A DNA stretch of 64,000 nt from Verrucomicrobiales bacterium (GTDB taxonomy: Bacteria; Verrucomicrobiota; Verrucomicrobiia; Verrucomicrobiales; V1-33). Both the position numbers and the translations under genes were made by a program. Shown piece after piece: positions 9,291 to 17,562 of this stretch; the first letter of the stretch is position 1; each line of letters starts with the position of its first letter. Location: positions 134,230 through 198,229 of the forward strand of contig JAGNEJ010000002.1 of NCBI GenBank assembly GCA_018003315.1, given 5' to 3'. Under the pieces are notes generated by a model. That model did not search any database and was not told the origin of the DNA. It saw only the letters and a program-made list of their open reading frames with translations.

Positions 9291-9719
9291 ATGGCAGGCG
9301 GCGGCGGCGGCGGTGAAGGCGAACCGGAGTTTCAGATTGCTCCGATGATCGACGTGTTGCTCACGTTGCTCATTTTCTTCATGAGCATCACCACTTCCCA
9401 GGTGGAAAAGGTGGACCGTGACATCAAGCTTCCCGTTGCGCCCGATGCCAAGGAGCGGAAGCCGGACGGCAAGCAGGCGATCATCAACGTCAAATGGAAC
9501 CCGTCTGATCAGAAATCCACCATCACCTTTGACAGCAAACCCTACGAGGACATGGAGGAACTGAAAACCGCCTTGGAGGCCAAGAGGGGAGCCCGCACCG
9601 ACCTTGAGATTCTGATCCGCGGGGACCGCGACCTGCCGGCGAAGGAGATTCAAAAGATCATGCAGGCGGCGGGCATGGCCGGCATCGACTCGCTCGCCTA
9701 CTCCACTTATAACCAATAG
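9291..9719 (+). CDS. exbD: ExbD/TolR-family subunit, first copy
   Basis: This 142-residue protein has the ExbD/TolR layout: a short cytoplasmic N-terminus rich in glycine, one membrane helix with the essential aspartate in FQIAPMIDVLLTLLIFFM, and a periplasmic domain of about 100 residues ending YSTYNQ. The aspartate carries the proton that drives the ExbB-ExbD motor. The gene lies 92 bases after exbB and 11 bases before a second exbD, so two different ExbD subunits probably share one ExbB, as in some gliding and biopolymer transport systems. There is no Shine-Dalgarno sequence. Confidence 0.9.
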   Translation: MAGGGGGGEGEPEFQIAPMIDVLLTLLIFFMSITTSQVEKVDRDIKLPVAPDAKERKPDGKQAIINVKWNPSDQKSTITFDSKPYEDMEELKTALEAKRGARTDLEILIRGDRDLPAKEIQKIMQAAGMAGIDSLAYSTYNQ

Positions 9720-9730
9720 TCCGCGACACC

Positions 9731-10204
9731 ATGAGCCGCATTCGCCGCGAAAACAAGAACGAGGACGTCGGGTTCCAAATTGCCCCCATGATCGACGTGG
9801 TCTTCGTCATCATGCTTTTCTTCATGGTGAAAGTGGGTGCCCGCCAGGTCGAAATGGAAATCAAATCCAAGCTTCCCGGCAGTGCGGAGACCTCCACCAG
9901 CATCAGCGGCATGGAAGCGCTGGAGGAAAACATCGCCATTGATCAGGACGGGATCATCTCTCACAACGAGGAAATGCTGGACGGCATGGGACAGGTGGAC
10001 AGCAAGGGGGAGGGTGCCGACGAAAAACAGTTGAAGGAACGGATGAAACGCCTCGCCGAACAGGGCAAGGCCGACAAGACCGAGGTCATTGTCACCGTCA
10101 GCACCCAGCCGGATACGAAATACAGCCGGATCATCAAGGTCATGAACGCCCTGCAGTATGCGGGCATTCGCAATGTGACCTTCACGGTGGCCGAAGAACT
10201 TTGA
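9731..10204 (+). CDS. exbD: ExbD/TolR-family subunit, second copy
   Basis: This 157-residue protein is a second ExbD. The N-terminus is basic, followed by the helix with the proton-carrying aspartate (FQIAPMIDVVFVIMLFFM) and a periplasmic domain longer than in the first copy, with an acidic insertion around residues 50-100 and the usual end (YAGIRNVTFTVAEEL). It differs enough from its neighbour to suggest separate roles rather than a recent duplication. It is the last gene of the unit; tRNA-Trp with its own promoter follows. Confidence 0.9.
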   Translation: MSRIRRENKNEDVGFQIAPMIDVVFVIMLFFMVKVGARQVEMEIKSKLPGSAETSTSISGMEALEENIAIDQDGIISHNEEMLDGMGQVDSKGEGADEKQLKERMKRLAEQGKADKTEVIVTVSTQPDTKYSRIIKVMNALQYAGIRNVTFTVAEEL

Positions 10205-10291
10205 TTGGCAGGATTGCGGGAATGCAGTGGTGAACTCCCCTGCCAGACTTTCGGTGATGGAATTTCCGGAGGTGAACGCTGGAATGCCCAT

Positions 10292-10320
10292 TTGACAACG
10301 CTCGTCCCGGCCCCAATTTA
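10292..10320 (+). promoter_or_regulatory. Promoter for tRNA-Trp
   Basis: TTGACA (10292-10297) matches the -35 consensus perfectly and is followed after 17 bases by AATTTA (10315-10320). The tRNA begins 12 bases further on. Confidence 0.6.
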
Positions 10321-10331
10321 GTTTCCACAAA

Positions 10332-10407
10332 ACGCCAGTAGCTCAATTGGTAGAGTAGCGGTCTCCAAAACCGTTGGTTGGGGGTTCGATTCCCTCCTGG
10401 CGTGCCA
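10332..10407 (+). tRNA. tRNA-Trp (anticodon CCA)
   Basis: The 76-base gene folds into a full cloverleaf. The acceptor stem pairs ACGCCAG with CTGGCGT, the D stem pairs GCTC with GAGT, and the anticodon stem (GCGGT with ACCGT) carries the loop CTCCAAA with anticodon CCA. The T loop is TTCGATT, and the 3' CCA is encoded in the DNA. The gene is not followed by secE, its frequent neighbour in other bacteria. Confidence 0.97.
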
Positions 10408-10475
10408 CCCTTTTCCTGTCCGGAACAGTGGCCGATTTCGCTGGTTCCCCCCCCTGAATCTCAACGGGAGGCAAA

Positions 10476-11240
10476 TCAGAATCCCACGGTCAACTTGACT
10501 CCTCCGTAGAGATCATCATCCAGTTCGCCCAGTTGGGCGAAGGGGAAATTACCGGCGATGTAGGGAGTAAGTTCAACATGCTCACTTAGTTTGAGCGGAA
10601 AGGAGAGTGAGAGCATGAGGTGGTTGAATCCCGTTCCCTCCGCGAAGTAGTCGGAATCCCAGCCCAGTGCCACGCCCGGTTGGATGGTGACAACGTCGTT
10701 GAGTTGATAGGGAAGCTCCGCAGCCAGTTCGTAATAGAACGCCTCGCGGGTGAAGCTGTAGGTGCCCATCACGGTCACACTGGCGGGACCGACATCGCGG
10801 CTGACGGAGAAGATCATTTCCTGTTCGTCGTCGATTCCCTCGCCGGCGCCGAGAGACCCCTGCGGATAGTAGTATCCAGCGTAACCCAGGCCGAATTCGT
10901 ATTTGCCGAAACTGAGCAGGAATCCGGCGTTGAGGTCGAACTCGTTGTAGTCATCGTCCATGTCGTGGAGATACCAAGGGGTGACCGCGAAGAACAGGCT
11001 TTCGGTCAGCGGAACAGTCAGGGAAAGCTGCGCCCACGGGGTGTTTTTCTGCAGCAGCTCACCGCGGAAAATGTAATGGGAATCATATCCGATGGCGGCC
11101 TCGATTTCCAGGCCGCTCGACTCAGCAGATTCCGGAGGCGGCACCGGGGCTTGGGAGGCCGAGGTGGAACCTGCCAGAGCAGTGGATGCGGCAGCAAGGG
11201 CTGCGACGGTCGCAAGAAAAGCGGAAGGGAATTTTTTCAT
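10476..11240 (-). CDS. Outer-membrane beta-barrel protein (TorF-like porin family)
   Basis: This 254-residue protein has a signal peptide (MKKFPSAFLATVAALAAAS) and then alternating amphipathic strands rich in Tyr, Phe and Gly, ending in GGVKLTVGF. A terminal aromatic residue is the usual signal for insertion by the BAM machinery. The early motif GYDSHYIFRGELL resembles the Y-x-FRG start of the TorF-like putative porins common in aquatic bacteria. The start at 11240 is chosen because the signal peptide begins there; the frame is open further upstream. The cargo or role is not known. Confidence 0.75.
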   Translation of the reverse strand: MKKFPSAFLATVAALAAASTALAGSTSASQAPVPPPESAESSGLEIEAAIGYDSHYIFRGELLQKNTPWAQLSLTVPLTESLFFAVTPWYLHDMDDDYNEFDLNAGFLLSFGKYEFGLGYAGYYYPQGSLGAGEGIDDEQEMIFSVSRDVGPASVTVMGTYSFTREAFYYELAAELPYQLNDVVTIQPGVALGWDSDYFAEGTGFNHLMLSLSFPLKLSEHVELTPYIAGNFPFAQLGELDDDLYGGVKLTVGF

Positions 11241-11389
11241 GCTGAAGGGATCTCGGTGAGTTGGCGAAAACCAATGGCAATCGTGACATGATTTCACCCG
11301 GCTGCGAAGGGAAAAGCGCACATTTTCTCGAATTTAGGTGTTGCGTGACGCCCCTCGGCGGCGCCGGCAGTGTGCCGTTGCCGGTCCGA

Positions 11390-12373
11390 CTAAAATCCCA
11401 ATGGCATGGCCGCAGGTTTGGCGACGGATGCCGGAGCTGTCGGGGCGCGGTCGATCTGGATGATGGTGATGATGAAAATGAGGATGATGAACAGTCCGCC
11501 CCACCCGCAGGTAATCAGAATGCCGGTGAGCAGGATGAACGGAGAAATAAGGAGCAGGCCAGCGATGGAGCGGGTAGGCGCCTGCTCCCATGGGACCAGG
11601 CAAAGTTTCAAGTGGGCGCGACCCAACTGCAGCCCCAGCACGGCATAGAGGGCAAAAATGGCGAGTAAGCACACGAGAATGTAGAAAAACACTATCGGCG
11701 AAAGTTTGGAAATGCCGAAGAGGGCGGGACCTTCCAAAACGATGGTGTTGACGGCAACCACCACCGATAAAACATAAATTAGACCAATGAACAGGATGGG
11801 AAGGCGGACACTGTAGCGGGAATAGCCGGAGGTGCCGATGATGAGGCCGCTGTTGGCGAGGCTGGCTCCGATGACTGCGAGCAGTTGGATGGCGCTTTCC
11901 GTGATTTCGATACCGCCGAAAAAATAGCGCACGATGGCATAGGGAAGCAGCGAACTGACGACCAGCAGGGTGAGAAACATCTGGACCATCCATTTGCCGC
12001 GGACAATTTTCCAGCGAGTCAGGCCTGCCATGAGGAGGAGTTCCGTGTTTCCCCGCTGCCGTTCTTCCTGGAGCGCGTCGAATCCGCGCAGCGGCATCAG
12101 GTAGGCCACCACCAGATAGGCCGCCTCCCAGAACGCCAGTTTTCCCAGCGTGGGGTGGATGAGGGGGCGGACGCCCTGGCTGGTGGCTTGGGATTGCTGG
12201 AGGGCCATCCACTCGACCGCCAGAGTCCCGAGCAAGATGAAATGCACTGTAATGAACGGAACTAGAAAGAAGCGGTGCTGCAGCGCCTGGCGCAGTTCCT
12301 TGACCACCATGGGGTCCATCCATTCGGGAAAATCCCTCTGCGGTGCGTCCGGAGCAGCAGTGGTGGGGACCAT
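11390..12373 (-). CDS. Polytopic membrane protein, ABC-2 permease-like
   Basis: This 327-residue protein has about seven to eight hydrophobic helices. The first part (MDPMVVKELRQALQHRFFLV, followed soon by a helix) and the segment GNTELLLMAGLTRWKIVRGK resemble ABC-2-type export permeases, whose N-terminal amphipathic segment often reads NPVLxKELRxxxR. No ATP-binding gene is adjacent, so it may work with an ATPase encoded elsewhere or have a different role. It begins 36 bases after the carboxypeptidase lipoprotein gene on the same strand and may share its transcript. Confidence 0.6.
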   Translation of the reverse strand: MVPTTAAPDAPQRDFPEWMDPMVVKELRQALQHRFFLVPFITVHFILLGTLAVEWMALQQSQATSQGVRPLIHPTLGKLAFWEAAYLVVAYLMPLRGFDALQEERQRGNTELLLMAGLTRWKIVRGKWMVQMFLTLLVVSSLLPYAIVRYFFGGIEITESAIQLLAVIGASLANSGLIIGTSGYSRYSVRLPILFIGLIYVLSVVVAVNTIVLEGPALFGISKLSPIVFFYILVCLLAIFALYAVLGLQLGRAHLKLCLVPWEQAPTRSIAGLLLISPFILLTGILITCGWGGLFIILIFIITIIQIDRAPTAPASVAKPAAMPLGF

Positions 12374-12409
12374 GACGGACAGGGAAGTTTGGCCAGGAGT
12401 CAGCGGGCG

Positions 12410-13285
12410 TCATTGGCCCAGTCCCCAGGACATCATCGCCCGGGCATCATCCCAGATGTAACGGGTCTTCGTGCCAAGCTGGACGAGGATGACGTCCCGC
12501 CTTCCGTTGTGGGCGGTGGAAATCAAGCAGCGCCCGGCAGCGACTGTGTAGCCTGTTTTCATGCCATTGCATTCGGGCATGGACCCCAGCAGATTGTTGG
12601 TGTTCTTCAGCTGGCGTCCGTGGAAGCCGAGGTATTTGCGCCGGACAATGTCGCGAATGACCGGGTGACGGTAGGCGGCCATGGCGATGCGGGCCATGTC
12701 CCGGGCGGTGGAGGCATTGCCGGAAGCGGTGAGACCGTGAGGATTGGCGAACCGGGAGCGGGTGGCGCCCAGGGAGCGAGCCTTCGCATTCATGCGGGCG
12801 GCGAAGGCAGGAATGCTCCCGGCCGTTTCGCGAGCGAGTACATTGGCGGCGTCATTCGCGCTTTTCACCAGGAACGCATAGAGCAGTTCGCGTCGGGAAT
12901 AGGCCTCGCCAGGGCGCACCCCCAGTTTGGTCGGTTCGACCCGAATGTCCGAGGTCTGGACTCTGACCGTGCGGTCGAGACCACCCGCATCGAGCACCAC
13001 CAGGGCGGTGAGGATTTTTTGGGTGGAAGCGACCGGACGGATGGTGTCGGCATTGCGTGAAGCCAGCGTGGCACCGGTCCGTGCATCGAGCAGGATGTAG
13101 GAAGCGGCACGGATTTCCGGCGGGCGGGTGCGGGGGAAGAAGGGAGCGGGAGAGGGGTTGGCAGACCCCATGCCTGGCGGAGGGTAGGCCGGGGGTGTGG
13201 ATGCGCACGAGGCAAGAAACCCGGCCAGTCCTGCCAGGAGCACCGGCCGCGAAATGGCCCGGAAGAGTCGGTGACAACGAAACAT
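12410..13285 (-). CDS. D-alanyl-D-alanine carboxypeptidase, lipoprotein (penicillin-binding protein 5-like)
   Basis: This 291-residue serine peptidase trims the terminal D-alanine from peptidoglycan side chains. All three active-site motifs of the family are present: S-x-x-K as STQK (Ser87, Lys90), S-x-N as SAN ([12 protein letters not shown]) and K-T-G as [10 protein letters not shown]. The N-terminus is a lipoprotein signal with lipobox LASC (Cys27). It is shorter than E. coli PBP5 because it lacks the second, membrane-anchoring domain; the lipid anchor may replace that. A weak promoter (TTGCTT, 16 bases, CAAGGT) ends 6 bases before the ATG. The ParA gene is divergent. Confidence 0.88.
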   Translation of the reverse strand: MFRCHRLFRAISRPVLLAGLAGFLASCASTPPAYPPPGMGSANPSPAPFFPRTRPPEIRAASYILLDARTGATLASRNADTIRPVASTQKILTALVVLDAGGLDRTVRVQTSDIRVEPTKLGVRPGEAYSRRELLYAFLVKSANDAANVLARETAGSIPAFAARMNAKARSLGATRSRFANPHGLTASGNASTARDMARIAMAAYRHPVIRDIVRRKYLGFHGRQLKNTNNLLGSMPECNGMKTGYTVAAGRCLISTAHNGRRDVILVQLGTKTRYIWDDARAMMSWGLGQ

Positions 13286-13423
13286 GGCCGCACCTTGGCT
13301 GCAATGCGGGGCAAAGCAAACGCGGGCAGGCAGGAAAAGTCCGCGGAATTCTGCTGGCGGGTTTGGAACGCCTGTGGAATAAACCCTTTGCCGTTCTCCC
13401 CGCCACACAGAACCCAAGCATTC

Positions 13424-14215
13424 ATGAAGATCATCGCCATCGCCAACCAAAAGGGTGGGGTCGGAAAGACCACAACAGCCATCAACCTCGCCGCCTGCCT
13501 GGCCCAGCGGGAGAAACGCGTACTTCTGCTGGATCTCGATCCTCAGGGGAACGCCTCCAGCGGCCTCGGATACCGTGCAGGTGAGGGCCAGAGCCTCTAT
13601 CGCGTCCTGATTGGTCAGGACACCCTCGCGGGAAAAATCCTCCCCACGCGATTTCCGACGCTCTCGCTCATTCCCGCACAAATGGAACTTGCCGGATGCG
13701 AGGTCGAACTGGTCCGCGCCGACAATCACCTGACCCGCCTGCGTGAAGTGCTGCAGCCGCTCAAGGAAAGCGGCGAATTTGATTTTCTCATCATTGACTG
13801 TCCGCCCTCACTGGGCGTGCTGATGACTTCGGCTCTGGCTGCGGCGGACGGATTGCTCATTCCCATTCAGTGCGAGTATTTCGGCCTCGAAGGACTGGCC
13901 CGCATTGTGGATATCCATGACCAGATCGCGGCCTCCGGCGTCAATCCCTCCGTCTCTCTTGAGGGCATCCTGATGACCATGTTTGACGGACGCACCGGCC
14001 ATGCCCGCTCTGTGGTGGAGGAGGTCCGCAGGGTCTTTGAGAACGTGGTCTATCAGACGGTGATTCCTCGCAGCATCATCGTGGCGGAAAGCCAGAGTTA
14101 CGAAAAGGCCCTCATCGAATACGACCGCAACAACCGGGCCACCCAGGCCTACCGGGCCTTGGCGGAGGAATTCATCCAGCGCCAGGTGCCCGAGGGCGAG
14201 CCAGTGGCCGCCTGA
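13424..14215 (+). CDS. parA: ParA/Soj-family chromosome partitioning ATPase
   Basis: This 263-residue ATPase has the deviant Walker A box of the ParA/MinD family, KGGVGKTT at residues 10-17, preceded by MKIIAIANQ, and the switch segment [13 protein letters not shown]. It is most similar in build to chromosomal Soj proteins, which segregate origin regions together with ParB. No parB follows: the next gene, 52 bases on, encodes a FabG-type reductase. The ATG at 13424 is chosen since conserved residues begin immediately. Confidence 0.92.
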   Translation: MKIIAIANQKGGVGKTTTAINLAACLAQREKRVLLLDLDPQGNASSGLGYRAGEGQSLYRVLIGQDTLAGKILPTRFPTLSLIPAQMELAGCEVELVRADNHLTRLREVLQPLKESGEFDFLIIDCPPSLGVLMTSALAAADGLLIPIQCEYFGLEGLARIVDIHDQIAASGVNPSVSLEGILMTMFDGRTGHARSVVEEVRRVFENVVYQTVIPRSIIVAESQSYEKALIEYDRNNRATQAYRALAEEFIQRQVPEGEPVAA

Positions 14216-14267
14216 GCGGCGTCCGCATGCGTTTGCCTTCGCTCCGCAGATCATCCGGGTTTGCACC

Positions 14268-15020
14268 ATGTCCGCACAGCCAGAGGAGTCACCCCAGCAG
14301 GTCATTCTTGTTACCGGTGCCAACGGAGGACTGGGTCTTGCCATCTGCCGGGCCTTTCTGGAGCACAGCGCGGGGAATTTTGTCTGGCTGGCGGTGAATC
14401 ACCGGCGGGATGCCGCGGCGCTCCTCGCGTCGGAATTTCCCGGCAGGGCGGATCTGGTGGATCTGGATGTCACGGTGGAATCCGGCTGGACAGAGGCGGT
14501 GGAAGTGATCGTGTCACGCCATGGCAGGCTGGACGTGCTCGTCAACAATGCCGGACGGCATGAGGATGCCCTGCTTGCCACCATGTCATCGGAACAATGG
14601 AGCCGCGTGCTCGATGTCAATTTGCACAGCGTTTTTCTTGGCTGCCGTGCCGTCATTCGCAGCATGATGGGGCGGCGCTTCGGACGCATCATCAATATTG
14701 CCAGCCTCAGCGCCCTGCTGGCGCCTCCGGGACAAACCAATTATGCAGCGGCGAAGGCCGGAGTGATCGGCCTGACACAAAGCCTGGCCAAGGAAACCGC
14801 CCGGGCGGGCATCACCGTCAACGGCATCTGTCCCGGATACATCGAAACCGACGCCCTTTCCTCCATGACCCCCGAGGAGCGGATGGCGCGCTGCCGAGAA
14901 ATCCCGATGCGCCGGTTCGGCCGTCCGGAGGAGGTGGCCGCTGCCGTCCGGTTCCTGGCTTCGGAGGAGGCGGGCTACATCACGGGCGCAGTGCTCAAGA
15001 TCGACGGGGGAATTTTTTGA
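14268..15020 (+). CDS. fabG: 3-oxoacyl-ACP reductase-type short-chain dehydrogenase
   Basis: This 250-residue short-chain dehydrogenase has the NAD(P) motif TGANGGLG (residues 16-23), the structural NNAG motif, and the catalytic pair Tyr159 and Lys163 in NYAAAKAG. The segment ITVNGICPGYIETD and the C-terminus ITGAVLKIDGGIF are typical of FabG, which reduces 3-oxoacyl-ACP in fatty acid synthesis. No other fatty acid synthesis gene is adjacent, so a related keto-reductase role is possible. It probably shares a transcript with parA. Confidence 0.85.
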   Translation: MSAQPEESPQQVILVTGANGGLGLAICRAFLEHSAGNFVWLAVNHRRDAAALLASEFPGRADLVDLDVTVESGWTEAVEVIVSRHGRLDVLVNNAGRHEDALLATMSSEQWSRVLDVNLHSVFLGCRAVIRSMMGRRFGRIINIASLSALLAPPGQTNYAAAKAGVIGLTQSLAKETARAGITVNGICPGYIETDALSSMTPEERMARCREIPMRRFGRPEEVAAAVRFLASEEAGYITGAVLKIDGGIF

Positions 15021-15739
15021 GTCCACCGTGGCGGAATCGCCAGCATTGCACCGTCGCGGCATCTCCTTGTTGTCCTTCTTTGTCCGTACTCTCTTCTCCC
15101 TAACACGGCTCCATTTCCCGTGCTCTTCGCCCTCTGCCCTGACGATGGAACTGCAGGCCGATGATGTTTTTCTGGTCTGGCCGACGCAGTTTGCCCGGCA
15201 TTATGTTATTGAGCAATCCAGCGATCTAGCCGCTTGAGCGGCACAGCCGGAAACACATTTGGGCACCGGTGCCGACGCCCGGCGCTATCTGTTTTCCCTC
15301 ACTCCACCGTCGCAGGGCGTTTCCGGTCCGTGGACGCCGCCGAATTCAGACATGGTGCGCCAGCATTTCGATTGGCAGGCTGAAACCGGATCCACTCCGC
15401 CGTTTGGCGGTGACGCCCACGAAAAAGCCCACCAGGAAATGCCGGAATTCCGCCTGCGCCTGAGCGTGTCATCCCCGCGCGCTCATTGCAAGCGGATGCG
15501 CACCTCTTTGGCATCGCCATGAATGCTGATGCTGGCCACCTTCCAGGGAGCTTGAATGGACTGCCCGTGAAATGCTTCGATGGTCATCCTCAACCAATGT
15601 CCCTCCCAAACGCGCTTGCACCAAAAACACTCCCCGTCATTTCCCGCAGAGCCTTGAGCGCTCGCCCTGCCCTGATCATGCGGGCAGCAACCGACAGATT
15701 GTCCATTGCAGTTTCGGCTTCCTGCGCCACCCGTTTTGC
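15021..15739 (+). other. 719-base stretch without an intact gene
   Basis: No intact gene is supported between fabG and the sugar kinase. Apart from the decayed fragment at 15145-15321, the open frames here have no recognisable content. No RNA structure, terminator or promoter stands out. The stretch is probably degenerating former coding sequence. Confidence 0.6.
15145..15321 (+). pseudogene. Decayed C-terminal fragment of a secreted W-P/S-D-L domain protein
   Basis: One reading frame gives DVFLVWPTQFARHYVIEQSS then DLAA, a TGA stop at 15235-15237, and then AQPETHLGTGADARRYLFSL. This is the pattern of the small C-terminal domain seen in the intact protein at 36732-37157 (WPAP, then WRLETSTDLLAW, then ARRYYRLAFP). 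In that pattern a tryptophan follows the DL-A segment, exactly where TGA stands here, so a single TGG-to-TGA change would explain the stop. No signal peptide or N-terminal part is found upstream. The assignment rests on a pattern match made by eye. Confidence 0.5.
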
Positions 15740-16768
15740 ATGCCGCAGTCCCATTCCAGAGCCGGGCTCCTCGCCGGTGGAAATTTCATCATCGATCATG
15801 TCAAGATCATCGACTACTATCCGGAAGAGGAAACCCTGGCCACGATCCTGACCCAGTCGTCCGGCAATGGCGGCGGTCCCTACAATGTGCTGAAGGATCT
15901 GGCGAAACTTGGTGCCGGATTCCCGCTGGAAGCGGCCGGCCTCATCGGGTGCGATGAAGGGGCGGACTGGATTGTCCAGGACTGCGCCCGGCACGTCATC
16001 CTAACTGATCGATTGCAGCGTTCGCCTGACCATGGCACTTCCTACACGGATGCCTTCACGGTGCAGGGCACGGGGCGCCGAACATTTTTCCACCAGCCGG
16101 GTGCCAACGCGCACCTGGCTCCGCAGCATTTCGATTTTCAGGACGGATCCGGGCGGTGGTTTTATCTGGCCTATCTGATGCTGCTCGACACCCTCGACGC
16201 CATGCAGCCTGACGGACGCACCGGCGCATCGCGGGTGCTGGAGGCGGCGAGCGCTGCGGGATTCCTGACCATTGCGGACATTGTGAGCAAGGAAAGCCCG
16301 CAGTTCTCCGCCACCGTCCGCGCCTCGCTGCCGCACCTTGATTGCCTGCTGCTCAATGAACTGGAGGCCGGACGCATTGTGCAAAGGAATCTGCGCCAGG
16401 GCGGCACCCTCGATTTCCAGGCAGCGGTCGCTGCGGCGCGGGAGATTCTGGCCTGCGGGGTGCGGCGCTGGGTGGTGCTGCATGCGGTCGAGGGAGCGCT
16501 GGCGGTTTCTGCCGGCGGAGAAACCATTTGTCAGGGCTCGGTTTCCTTGCCGGCGGGTTTCATCAAAGGCTCCACCGGTGCAGGGGATGCCTTTGCCGCA
16601 GGGGTGATCCACGGACTCCACGAAGATCTGCCGATGGACCAATGCCTGAAGCAGGGCGTGTGCGCCGCTGCGAGCTGCCTGCGCCACCCCAGTGCCTCCG
16701 AGGGCATCCTGCCGCTGGAGGACTGTCTGGCACTCGGCGGACGCTGCGGGTTTCGAGCGTTTCCCTAG
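15740..16768 (+). CDS. PfkB-family carbohydrate kinase
   Basis: This 342-residue kinase belongs to the PfkB/ribokinase family. The C-terminal signature with the catalytic base is clear (GSTGAGDAFAAGV), as is the N-terminal substrate region (GNFIIDHVKIIDYYP, then GGGPYNVLKDLAKLG). The sugar or nucleoside substrate cannot be decided; the family phosphorylates ribose, fructose, adenosine and others. The ATG at 15740 is chosen because the conserved GG-N-x-x-x-D segment begins about 13 residues later. The frame runs open upstream through the degenerate stretch, which is not thought to be coding. Confidence 0.85.
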   Translation: MPQSHSRAGLLAGGNFIIDHVKIIDYYPEEETLATILTQSSGNGGGPYNVLKDLAKLGAGFPLEAAGLIGCDEGADWIVQDCARHVILTDRLQRSPDHGTSYTDAFTVQGTGRRTFFHQPGANAHLAPQHFDFQDGSGRWFYLAYLMLLDTLDAMQPDGRTGASRVLEAASAAGFLTIADIVSKESPQFSATVRASLPHLDCLLLNELEAGRIVQRNLRQGGTLDFQAAVAAAREILACGVRRWVVLHAVEGALAVSAGGETICQGSVSLPAGFIKGSTGAGDAFAAGVIHGLHEDLPMDQCLKQGVCAAASCLRHPSASEGILPLEDCLALGGRCGFRAFP

Positions 16769-16788
16769 CAGTACTCCGCTGCTGCGGC

Positions 16789-17562
16789 CTATTTGCCCTG
16801 CATGCCGCGGTAGCGCCAGGCGGTGTAGCCTTCGGCCAGCATGTCTGCCAATGCGTAGTCCCTGCGCTGCACTTTCGCCGACGCTTCATAGACGGAGGCG
16901 CGCTGGCGGTCATCGGATGCCCAGGCTGCGAACAGGCGCACATGGGCATTGTGCTTGTTGAAAATGTCCCCCGGCTGCAGTTGGGACAGGTCCTCGACCG
17001 GATCGCACAGTTGCGGCAGCTCGCGGGTGGAGTAGCTGCGGGGAAGCTTCCAGCAGCGGGAGACAAATCCGCTGCAGTCGATGCCCACGGCGTGTCGGCT
17101 CACGGCATCGTCCAGCAGCCGACGCTTTTCCTCCGAATAGGCGTCGCCGGCAAATTTCCCGGCGCGCAGTCCGGCGTCGAATTCATCGGGCAGATCGAAT
17201 CCGCCCCATTTATAGGGAATGCCTACGTTCGTCTGGTCGGGATGCCACCATCCCTCCCGGGTTCCACCGGGGGCATATCCGGCATCCAGGGTGTCCAGCC
17301 GGACGCCGTCGGGGTCCGTTCCGTGAAAGGCGTTTTTCGGACCGGCCGTCCACGCGTGGGCAACGTATTGCTGGGCCAGCGCCAGTGCTTCGCTTGGAGT
17401 GACCGAGCTGGGCGGGGTGTTGCGCGGTCGCAGGAGGTAAACAGTCCCTGCCGCCACCAGGACGGCAGCCGCGGCGAGGAGGAGCCAGCGCCGGTTTCGC
17501 ACGGGGGTTGGTTTTGCCGCGCGGCAGCAGGCATTGGTGCCGAAGTCGGGCGTCATGGTCAT
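16789..17562 (-). CDS. Membrane-anchored NlpC/P60-like cysteine hydrolase
   Basis: This 257-residue protein has an N-terminal membrane anchor (RRWLLLAAAAVLVAAGTVYLL) and an extracytoplasmic domain with an NlpC/P60-like active site: Cys163 in GIDCSGFVSRCW and a candidate histidine in NAHVRLFA. This fold cleaves peptidoglycan peptides or related amide bonds. The insert between residues 80 and 150 is longer than in small P60 domains. Its ATG overlaps the stop of the upstream zinc-ribbon gene by four bases (ATGA), so the two are very likely translated together. Confidence 0.7.
   Translation of the reverse strand: MTMTPDFGTNACCRAAKPTPVRNRRWLLLAAAAVLVAAGTVYLLRPRNTPPSSVTPSEALALAQQYVAHAWTAGPKNAFHGTDPDGVRLDTLDAGYAPGGTREGWWHPDQTNVGIPYKWGGFDLPDEFDAGLRAGKFAGDAYSEEKRRLLDDAVSRHAVGIDCSGFVSRCWKLPRSYSTRELPQLCDPVEDLSQLQPGDIFNKHNAHVRLFAAWASDDRQRASVYEASAKVQRRDYALADMLAEGYTAWRYRGMQGK

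Noticed and set aside
15259..15522. 87-codon frame after fabG
   Set aside because: No start context or family resemblance; it covers the decayed fragment and was treated as part of the non-coding stretch.
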